Positions 1 through 10,800 of a DNA stretch of 64,000 bases are shown here, piece by piece. The DNA lies in the NCBI GenBank assembly GCA_000727475.1, contig KL647288.1:2847604-2911603 (forward strand), in the 5' to 3' direction. Source of the DNA: Sarcocystis neurona (taxonomy: Eukaryota > Apicomplexa > Conoidasida > Eucoccidiorida > Sarcocystidae). Below the pieces are notes generated by a model. That model made no database searches. It was not told the origin of the DNA and worked only from the letters and a program-made list of their open reading frames with translations. The first letter of the stretch is position 1. Each line of letters opens with the position of its first letter. A program made the position numbers and the translations under genes.

Positions 1-147
1 NNNNNNNNNNNNNNNNNNNNNNNNNNNNNNNNNNNNNNNNNNNNNNNNNNNNNNNNNNNNNNNNNNNNNNNNNNNNNNNNNNNNNNNNNNNNNNNNNNNN
101 NNNNNNNNNNNNNNNNNNNNNNNNNNNNNNNNNNNNNNNNNNNNNNN
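1..147. other. Assembly gap (run of N)
   Basis: All bases are N. The sequence resumes directly in a TA microsatellite, which probably caused the assembly break. Confidence 0.99.
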
Positions 148-178
148 TAGTATATATATATATATATATATATATACA
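148..178. repeat. (TA)n microsatellite at the gap edge
   Basis: An almost uninterrupted TA dinucleotide run follows the gap, so its true length is unknown. Confidence 0.95.
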
Positions 179-2300
179 CCGTCTACTTTTGTGTATGTTT
201 CGTTGGTTTCCGACAGAGAAAAAGGGTCCCTCATATAGTCATCCATTCGCTCTCTGCACATCACTTGCACATAGAGCGCTGGTACCAATTACCATTTGCC
301 GAGTACCTGACCAACGAAAGAATACAGTGCTCGAATATCAAAGTAAAGGGGCGATTAATACCTCGCCTTGCGATAGACCTACTAGGCTGGCAACAGAACG
401 CTCGCTTCTTGCACATAGTTTTATGTAGTTAACGGGCGCAGAGATGCCTGCCTTTACCTTTCATGCGCTACAAACACCGGAAGCACACCTTTTTGCGGTA
501 GTGAGACTTGTTTAAGTGGTCGATTCGCTACAGACGACAGATGGAGTTGGTGCTGCGTACGTGCTCGTGTCCACCACCATGGATACAAGAATTTTGTGTG
601 GTAAAGAACGCGACTGTTAAAAAATGACGCGGGCTCTTAGGACCACACACGTAGACTTCCCAGTGCGTCATTACTCGGCGTTGCCCCTTTAACCTGAGGA
701 GTTTGGTGGCGTTCGTGTGCGTGTACTGTGATGGAATTTTTGTTTTCTTAGCTCAATTACAGAGGAGATCGAGTGAACTCGTGCAAATTAACGGACGCTT
801 CTGCTAAGTCACGTATCAATACACTTCCGTAGATCCATCTGTATTTCAATAAAGTGGGCGCCCACGTATCCATGCGAAGGAGCTGTAGTTGCGCTTGAGT
901 TCGTCGCATTATGTGTGTAAAAGCATGTATTGTTAAGGTGAAGGAGTATAGGTAAAACTACTTGTAAGTCACTTCATACATCTACAGCAGCGTCACATCA
1001 ACTTTCGTAGTTATCAACACATGTGTCTAGCTGCACGGTGATACTAGTGTGCGCGCAGATTATGCTTTCGGCTTACACGTATCAAAGTCGGACTCTCTTG
1101 CACCACATCGCACTCATCACTCGATGTACCCAATCCTCTCAGCAGCTTCACGTACCTCAGCTGCTGCACGCCCTCCAACAGCAGAGTGAGATTAACGAGC
1201 ATCATCGTTGTTCAGGTTTCTGTTTGTGTACACGTATATGTACACTTAAGTGTAGTCCAAGATCGATTGACGGGAATACGTACGCAGGTGCACGATCATT
1301 TTGTCTCCCGTAAATAATGGAGTATTGATCCAAAACATTGCATCTCCTCCGCCTCTCGCCTCTTCATATCATTTCACGCCCCCCAGAGAAGAAAAGTGCG
1401 CGAAAAAGACTGGTAGTCTCTGTGTACGTGTACACCTGGAAGGCAGCAGACAAGTTTAACCGCAACTAAAAAAGGCCTGTCTCTATCTGTAGTCACCGTA
1501 GGTTATTTACTGAGCGACTCCGTGTACACGGCTGCCACCATCTGCGCTATGAATAATTATACGTACGTATAGCTGATTACATCCACTGTTCTCTCAAACT
1601 AAATGGTCGGATGGAGGTGCGACCCAGCTTTGTGACGGACTGGTGGGACCGCCGATTCGGGTGTACGTACAGGCTCTCCCACCGCAAGCACGTTTATATC
1701 ACTGCACATACGTGAACATTCTTAATGCGTATTGCTTGTATGCCGGAAAACATACATTGTTATTGTTCACGTACATATATATATGCTTGTGTGCACACCT
1801 GTACATGTGTGTATGTTATATTACTGCATATACGTGAACATCCTAAATGCATATTGCTTTCATGTCGAAAAACATACATTACTGCTGTGCACGCACATAT
1901 ACACATGCTTGTACGTACACCTGTACATGTGTGTATGTATTGACGAGTACTTCTGCCTCGTCGTGAGCTTTCGATGTGCAGAGGCTTCTAAGCTTAACTG
2001 CACACAACTAGCTGTGGCCCAGATGGCCCAGCATTTGTAGGCAGAATATACTCGTATGTTGGCATTTGTGTACATAGATCTCTATGTACGTATACGGTGT
2101 AACTGAGCATCCGTGTGCAACGATGCTCATCTCAGAGCACTTTATTAGTTGACGCGCCTCTCGTGAGGACGGCGGCATACACTCTATCGGACGACTTAAA
2201 CGTAAAGATACACACGTGTACATATGTATGTATTCTCGGAGGAATTAATAAACAGCTTCTCTTCGCTGTTTGTCTTGGGGCAGACAGACACGGATACAAG
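179..2300. other. No gene recognised; unique sequence with TG/CA and TA microsatellites
   Basis: Only short open frames occur and none has recognisable protein character. Around 1,690-1,950 the sequence carries two diverged copies of a stretch of about 130 bases rich in acgtacatatata and acacctgtacatgtgtgta. A near copy of the dispersed palindrome lies at 1,660-1,673. Confidence 0.6.
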
Positions 2301-5300
2301 ATCCTGTCCCGTTAAGTGCTGTGTAAGACTTTATTCCCGCTGTCAAACACGGTTCACGACGGGAAATCGCTTCTGCTTCCCGTTGTTGCGCCACTGCTGT
2401 CCATTTTAGATTTCCGTCGTCCACAAATTCGTTTACGCGTCCGCTGCTTCGTTGCTATGTTTATTTCCACTTCCAACTTACCAGCAATTTCTTGTTTTAC
2501 TAAACCAGCTGTGCAGCTTGCGCCCGCATCGTTGTTGCTGCTCGTTTCTTGAGTTGCCACCGCGTGCCGCACGGCGTCAACTCGTGTGCCATGTATTGCG
2601 GGCAGCGGTTGCATTTCGAAAGTTGGCTCTTGCATTCCACACAGATGTTGTCTTTCTTCTCATACTCCTTATTCGTTGTTTTTCCCCTTTCACTTCTCCC
2701 CTTTACATCCCGCCTTTTGTCGTCTGTTCCCTCTTTGCTCGCGCTGCAGAAAAGATGTAGTCGTCGATCATGTGATGCTGCCCCGCCAGTGTGCGTGGCA
2801 AAGAAGCTGCTTTCTATACCAGCAACACGTTGTTGCTGTGTCTAGTCTAGCGTAAGAATTTACTAACAGCAACAACTTGCTGCCTTACAGGAAATGAGGA
2901 GTTGAGTGGAGTCACTTCCGCTTCCAGCCAGAGGGGCAGCGTGGGTCGTCTCACTGATTGACTTGTCTTCCCTTCCTCCATTTCCTTCGCTGTGCTATTG
3001 TCCTTGTTTTTCCCTCGTTTCCTACATCCTGTCCTTCTCCGTCCTTGTTGCCTGAATGGGACGGTTCTCTATCACATCTTTTTTCTGCGGTTCCGCCGCG
3101 TGATCTTGAAGGCTACTTGTCTCTTTGCCGCGGTTGTGTACGAAGAAGTGCACAGGGGAACGTCGAAACTTATTACTAATGTCCCTCTTGCGACGCATGC
3201 AACGCTATGACCAACCCGGTGCAATTTGAATGTTTTTTGTCGTTTCTGAATTTTGCTCACGGCTTCTTGGCCGTCCTTGTGGTGAAATACAGCGGTGGGA
3301 ACACTAGTCTCTTCTGCGTCGCATGTAGCACATCGTGCGGCCTGTACTGCACCAGCCTTGAGCAAGACCCATTAGAGCAGTGCTCATTGTTCGTGGTGAT
3401 GTCTCTTGTGCAAGAATTACGCCATCGTTGAATTGTAAGTCTAGTCCGTCGTCCCAGAGTTTCCCTCACACAATGTGCAATACCCATGTTTCAGATCGAT
3501 CTTGTTTTTTACAAGGGGACACCACTCAGGAACCACAGGATGATTCTTCCATTCTGCAGGTGTGACACTTTCCTGAATTGCAAAGTACTTTTGTCCTTCC
3601 GGCGTAAAGCTGTTTTTTACGGCGTTGCAGAAGCTGTGGCGTCTACAGTGTTACAGTGCTACCTCTGGGACTTTCTCGTTCTTCACTCGTGAACGAAAGT
3701 TCACACGATTACTGTTCTCCCTATCCCTGTACAAGATTTACTTAAGTCATTGCCACGTATGTGTACACACACGCGAATATTTATAATTCGACGTATTCAG
3801 TCGGCTTCCCTCAGTTGTTATTCGCGCGCTTCCATAAACGGCCCCCTGCTACATATCTGAGAAAAAACATCCGCACCTCCGCACACGGGCTTTCGCACAG
3901 TGCGCCGCCGGCTCTGGCAGGGTTCATCGCCCATTTATCCTTCTCTTTCTACGTCGAACCGTCTGCCGCAGCGATAATCCGACCTACATCCCACGTGATA
4001 CAAACCTAAAATATACACACGGGTATACATGTACATATTTTACACGTACATGATGTTGTGGGTGCGTGGCACGCGTCAGGCAGAAATGTGCGCCATTTAT
4101 GCGCTGAAGGAGAAGTTGACTCAGTACGGCTGCGAAAGCTGTGTGCAACAAGCAGGCACATAGGATACGTGATTAAATTGCGATGAGACATAGGCCACTG
4201 CCTGGATGTCAACTTCAGAAAGAAGGCATCTCGGGTGAAGCAACGGCCCTTGTACCCTTCCGCGTGCCGCAGGGCGAACCCCTGGTGTTTCTGCGACTTC
4301 GCGCGTCAAAGCCTACGACGAAAATTTGACGTTTACGCCGGCGCACGTGTAGGAAGAGTATCACGTGTAGGAAAAATATCTCGTTACTTTAGTTGTACGT
4401 TGGCAGCTGGTGGTTATTGATGCCGACGCGCAGAAGTGTCGACGATTCTTCCGACACCTGCCGCGCCGCGAGCGAGTGTTCTTCGTGAGCCTCTCGTCGG
4501 CATTCTGCGCTGCTTTCTTTCCTTGTGTACTTTGGTGCTTCTCCACGTACACGTGCATGTTGTCGTATGAAGAGCTTGTGTTGATCACTCCCCCCTCGTA
4601 CTGTTTGACTGCTTTTTCTACAGCAAAAGCGGCGGTCCTGCTCGCTCTTCTCGCTTTTCGGCTCCTGTTCGTGCAAAGCCGCACCGTGTGTTTCTTAGAT
4701 CTCTTCCAATAGTTGTTCTTTTCTTCCTGTTCGCGTGGTGTGTCCTTACCACGCGGGCAGTACATCTTCCTATGCCCTCTGTCGGCGGCGCTTGTGTCGT
4801 GCCTCCCCTTCGCGGCATTTGTTTTTCCGCACCCGCCTGCTACCTCCTTTTAGCACCTTTTTTGGGACAAATTTTTCCGTCTTTTTTGGTGACTTCCTAC
4901 CACTCACGACGCACTGATATGGTTACCTCGCTTTCCTTCGGCAGCTTCCTCTCCCTATGCCGTAGTCCCCTTCCGTCAGGCAGTTGTTTATTGCTCAACA
5001 CAATCCTTTCGTGCTTTCTTCATCGCGTCGCTCACTCTACCCAGACAACTCTTCCATAGCTGTCCCCCTCTTTGCTTGATTATTCTTCACTTCGACACTG
5101 CGAGTCCTCGACGACTCACTCCTTCCCAGCTGCCGGTATCGATATTTTTTTCTGTGTTATTCTGCCTCCACCACAGAGTAGTCTAATGCTTTACATCAGC
5201 ATTTCCTTGCTGCTGGTGTGTGCTGCTCTCTTCTTCACTCCCAGCCGGCGCAGTGCGGCGTCTCTTCGGCCGCGCTGCTAATTTACTTTTTCTTTAACCT

Positions 5301-5750
5301 TCAACTGTAGAAGGGAAGACATCTCTCTTGTGTGTCTCCTCTCCCGCCCCGTAGGTTTTTATGTCGGTTTTCTTCTGCACTTCTTCTTGCACCTCGTTCT
5401 TCTTTTTCGATCTCGCTCTTCTCTCCCACTCGGCGACGCAGGAGCTTCCTCTCTTCTCGTCGTCGCAGCTGGCGAAAAACCAGTAGCCGTAAACTAGAGC
5501 GCGCGTGGAGGAGGAGTTTTGCTGTGGTCGGATTTCTCCGCAGAGACAAGTACACTTTTGTGGAAACAATTCTTCATGCAGGGGATGACGTCCCTTCCTC
5601 CTTTTCTCATACAATAACGTCTTCCAGCCGTCGAGAAAATTCTGTTCTCCATCCGGTGCAGAGACTAGAGTGTCCTTTTGTCACTTCAGGAAAGCGAGTG
5701 TTCTGCTGCGATGGGAGACTGCATATGCAGAAAAAGAAGCCGCTTCTATC
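2300..5750 (+). other. Pyrimidine-rich tract, no supported gene
   Basis: The + strand is markedly rich in C and T for more than 3 kb, with many short TTCTTC/CTTCCT runs. The introns of the downstream + strand gene have the same bias, so this could be an unrecognised intron or leader of that gene. On the - strand, frames near 4,361-4,765 and 5,294-5,614 read as Lys/Arg/Glu-rich peptides, and on the + strand as Phe/Leu/Ser-rich peptides, as expected from purine/pyrimidine skew alone. I could not choose a coding strand. Confidence 0.45.
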
Positions 5751-7816
5751 CCCTTGTCTTCCTATCCCCTTGCGCTTTGTCTTCCTATGTGCATATATAC
5801 GGGGTGTACATGTGTGGATGAATATGTGTATATACAAACATTGAAGACGAAAAACTGTATTTTTACTCCAGCAGAATAGTTTGTATGGGCTACGCTGCTC
5901 CTGTTTTATCTGGGGAGTCGTCCTTGGTGACGACGAATGTAGACGCGAGCAGTTGCTGCTGCCCAGCCTCTAGTAGCTGTCTGCTCCTATCTGCACAGAC
6001 GGAGAGACGGGGACACACACGTATGCATTAATATGTGTAAGTACATACGTACTTTTGTCAAACCTGGCCACGCTGTATATTGTCAGTAGATATGTAAACA
6101 TGTGGGTCACACAGCTCCGCTGATTCCTCGTATGTGCGCTCGTGATTGCAGCAACCATGTATGACGCGCAGCGGAGTAAGCGTGACCGCCGCATTAAGAC
6201 TCCACGTGGAAGAAAGCTGCTGGTGCTGCTACTTAGAGAGAAGTGTCGATGAAGGTGTATCTGCAGGAGAAGGACAGCAAAAAGCTGATGAAATTTTTGA
6301 TTTCTCCACCGTGTCCGCGCCTCTCTCATACATATCATCAAGAAACACCGCTTCTTCACACGCAGAATTTGCTGCTGCTACTGTTGCTGCTGCCGCTGCT
6401 GCAGCTAACGGTCTTGGCGCTGCTGTTGCTGGCTAGTGCTGCTGCCGCTGCTGCTTCAAACGCTGTTGCTGCTGTTGTCGCTTGAGAGGAATATCACTGC
6501 TGGGCTGCGAAGGCGGCCGCTGCTTCGGTGCTGCCAGTGCTGGGCTGCGAAGGAGAGGAAGGGAGAGTTGTGGGGGGCTTCGGCAGGAAACTAATTCTGC
6601 CGGCGGTGACGTGAGTACAAAGGTCTCTCTTTTTTCACCTTTCGCGCCGAAGAATAATAATCTACTGCAGACAGAAAGGGCTGAGAAAGTGTGTTGAGGG
6701 AAGGCCGCGCGACCATTGCAGCTGAGGAGGAGCAGCTTTGTTGCAGAGCTGCTGCTCCCTCGTTCGCTGCGCCTCCTGCTGTCTCTGCCGGCTTTCTCTG
6801 CTCCACTGATGAAACAGCAGCCTGTTGCGGCGGCTGCTGAAAAAGCTGAAAAAAGACAGAAAAGAACGTCTTCGCGTCAGCAGGAAATGCTGCTTGTGCT
6901 TTCCGCTGATGCTGCTTCTTCTTCCTGCTCCGGCTCCTTCCTGCTGCTGCTGCTCCCTGTTGCTGCGGCTGCTGCATCGCCGGGTCTGCAAAGAGATCCC
7001 CCGCTCTGTCTTCCCCACGCATGAAGAAAACTGCAGGACTCCGCTGCCTGCTGTCTCGTCACGCACGGCCGAGGATTACTCTTCTTGCACGGGACCCTTC
7101 GTTGCTGGCGCCGTTTACCTTTGTCTCCGCCCTGTACGCATATATGTATACATATACATGTACATGTATCCCTCTGCGTATGAAACATGCCCATGTCGCT
7201 GTGTAGGCCTGCCTACAGATATACGTATATACATATGTTTCTCTGTGCTGGGAGAAGCTCCTGGGAGTTTTACTTTTCGCGTGACAGAGGCAGTTCTAGA
7301 GCTTTTGCATAGAAGAGAAGTACTGTCACCATGCTGCTGCTCTCATTCCGGTATTCTCGCGGCAGCGCTTGGTCAGACCCGCCCACTTCTCTTGCGGAGA
7401 ACGTGTGTGTATATCTCTCTCAGTTTCTCCGTACGTATGGATAGCCGCATGTGAAGAGACTGCCTGTACTTACGTACTTGAGTGCATACATGTATGCACG
7501 TGTAAGTTGCTCTGTGTGTGTGTACGTATAGGTGACCGGAAAAAAGCGTCTGTCTGAGACTTTCTTCTTCAGGAAAGTATGTTACTTTATTTCTGTGCAT
7601 GCGTTTTTTTTGTCTTGCGCAGCCAGGAAGCTGTTGGTGTAGACGGGATGATATTTCCTAAGTGGGTTTTCGTGGAGACAGACCGAGCAACGACAAGACA
7701 CCTGTGAACAGAAAAGTGTCTGTCCTCCACCTTCGTCCGCGGAGAAAAGGAAGGGGAAAGAGGAACATTTCAATCAAAAACAACGCAGTAGTGGCCGGCG
7801 CCACTTGCTAGGAAGA
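5750..7816. other. Spacer or leader before the EEP gene
   Basis: The stretch contains GCTGCTGCC-type repeats around 6,360-6,480 and 6,700-7,020, then TA/TG/CA-rich microsatellite DNA around 7,135-7,240 and 7,430-7,540. Frames here are open only through trinucleotide repeats. No promoter element could be identified. Upstream exons of the next gene cannot be excluded. Confidence 0.4.
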
Positions 7817-10800
7817 ATGAGAAATAGCAACTATATCGAACCGCGTGCGAAGCAGGCCGCGGACGGCGTAGTTGTGAGACCGGCCCGAGTGAAACACCTG
7901 TCACGGCAGCTGCTGCTAGCTACTTCTCCGTGTAACAATACAGCAAAAAGAAGAACCGACGGTGGCAGCAGCTGCAGTGTAGCTGCTGCTGAGCGCTGCA
8001 CTTCATCAGTCATCTGCAGGACCTGTAGGAGCCGCAGCAGCCGCAGCAACAGCAGCAGCAACAGCAGCAACAGAACGGCTTTCACCGACTGCCGCAGTCC
8101 TCGTAGGAAACGCAGCATCAGCAGGGTCAGAGATGAAGAAGAAGAAGGAGCATCAGGGAGAGAAGACGCAGGAGAAAAAGAAGACAGAGCGGGGGCACAG
8201 TCGGGCCCCAGCAGAACGGCAACAAAGCGGTGCGATTCCACAAACAGCAGCAGCAGCAGCGTCCAAGTGGGATGCATTAGCTGCAGCAGCAAAGCAGCTG
8301 CAGTGCCACGCAGCTGTGACAGCAGTAGCAGCAGCAGAGCAGCTGCAGAGAGATGCAGCTGCAGCAGAAATTGCAGCAGTCAGGCACTTGCTGCGGGCAG
8401 CAGCGCGCACAGCAGCAGCTACCGAAAGGTGAAAAAGCTAATGGAGATGGTGGTCTGCCCTGGGAAGGCTGCAGTTGACAACGAAGGACGAGGAATAGGA
8501 GAAGGCAAAGGAAGAGCAGAAACATTGGCGCAAATCTGCTGTTCTGGAAGCGCAGAAGCAGAATGCGTAGCGGCAGATTCCTTTGCCTCCTCAGCAACAA
8601 ATGTTAGAAGCGACAGCCGACTTCCAGCAGAAGACGCAGCAGCAACAGCAGTTTCACCAGCCGCTTTCGCAGGCGAAGGAGAGGGTCCCGTAGCAGGGGC
8701 ATCAAGGAAAGCTGGCGTCACTTTCTCTCCAGACAGAGGGGCATCTAGCGGGAGAGTTGCTGGCGATACTCCCTCAGCTGGCAACGGGAAGCAGGAGGAT
8801 TGCTCTGCGGGGGATGGTTCCGGTGTACGTACACCGGAAAAGAGTGGTGTTGCCGGTGCATGCGTTCGGTTCCCTGGCGTTAGAGGGCGCCAGCAGAGTC
8901 TGCCGGATGGTCTTTGTCCCTCCCTTTGTAAATCTGCAACAGTAGATCGAACTACGACGTGCAAGTTTCCTGCTGTGGTTTCCGCCTCCTCATATCCTGA
9001 CGGTGCTTCCGTCTCGTCACCTCGGGTCTACGTGTCTCCTTCGCGCTGCTGCTGCTCCGCAGTCGCAGGGGCTCAAGAGAGAAGGGGCCGAGGCGCCGCC
9101 GCGCTGGCCGCGTCCGTCGGCTTACCGGAGCTGCCTTCAGTTTCCGGCCTGCCTGCATCAAGCCGTCTTCCTGCCTGCAGCAGCGTCCCACTGCCCGCTG
9201 CCACATTCACAGGGCAAAGGGGGGACTCCGTAGCTGTCGTCGTGACAGAAGCAACACCAGGAGGCAGAGTCGCTACAGCAGCCGCTTCCTCACCTTCGTG
9301 TCTTGCAGCAGAAGGGGTGTCGAGACGGGCAGATGATGCTGCAGTACGAGCAGCTGTAGCAGCCGCAACAGCACCAACGTCGGTAGCCACCGCAACAGCA
9401 ACAGCAACAGCCGCAGCAGCACCAGCAATAGCAGCAAGAACCGCAGCAGAAACAGCAGCATCAGGCGACTCAAGAGAAGGAGCAGCCTTCCGAGTAGCAG
9501 GAAGCCTAGCTACCTTCTCAAGAGCGCCCAGCGCACGAACAGCGGCACCAGCAGCGGCGCGGTCACGTGGAGCAGCTAGTCACGAAGCAGCAGTGGAAGA
9601 AAGAACAGCTGACGCAGCAGGAGCGGCGCGGCAACAGAAGGGGCTGCCAGGAGCGAGGAGGCTGCCGCAGGCGGCCGCAACTGCAACAGCAGTTCAAACG
9701 CTACAGACCTATCGTGAAGGAGCACCTGCAGCAGCACCAACACCAGGACGGCGGCAGGCAGCTAGTCGAGCCGCAGCACGGGGAGGAAAGCGAGAAAGCG
9801 AAGGAGGAGGGGAAGAAGCGGGAGTGTCGCTGACTGCTACGGCAACTTCAGCAGCAGCAGGAGCACTGAGAGCGGCTGGTGAAGGAATAGCAGCAGCAGG
9901 GATGGGGAGAACAGCTGCTGAAGAGGCAGCTGCGGAGTCGTTCCACAGGCCTGCAGAAGAAGAGAAAGTTGCGACGAGCAGCAGCAAAAGTGGGCGTCGC
10001 GGAAGGGAGAGGCTTTCTACACCCGGCGCAGCGCTACCGCCTCCTTTTCCGCAGCTGCACAGTTTTGTGAAGTCTACGCCAGTCCAGTCTCCCTGCACAG
10101 ACTCTCCCGTTGCTGCTGCTTCGTCTTCCCGTTCTTTGAGTTTTTCGTCCTCTTTTTCATCCTCTTCTCGTACGTCTTCCTATTCTACTTCTTCCTGTTC
10201 TTCGCCTTCTGCCTATTCCCCTTCATCACCTGCGTCTTCCTGTTATTCTTCATCCCCCTCGGGTACCTCTTCCTCTTTCTCTTCCTCCTCTGTTTCTTCT
10301 TCTTGTCCTTCTGCTTCTTCCCTGTTTGCTTCTTCAGCCTTCTCCGGTTCTGAACGCGTCGCTGCTGGCTGTCTGCATGCATCTGGCTTCCCTGAAAATG
10401 GGAGCGATGGCTGCTGCAGTTCAGGCGTGAGGGTTCCTCAGCAGCAGCAGCGAGCAACAGCAAGAAGGAAGTGCAGCAGCCTGGGGGGACACGCTAGTGT
10501 ATCTCTGTATGCAAAAGGGCTGCCACTTTTATTTTCGCATCCGCAGGAAGACTTGCAGCAAGGCGAGGCTGAGCAGCAGCAGCAGCAAGAGGAGGGACGC
10601 GAGCCACAGGGTCAGCGGCCGCAGTGGCAGCAGCCTGACGCACGTGAACAGCAGGGGCAGGCGACAGAAGAATGGGAAGGGACGCGACGAAAGCTGGAAC
10701 AGCAGGGACAGACGCCGGTGCAGAAGAAACAACAGCAAGGAGAGGAGGCGTGCCAGCAGCAGCGAATGCAGGCGTCGCGGGAAGAGCAGCACCACCAGCA

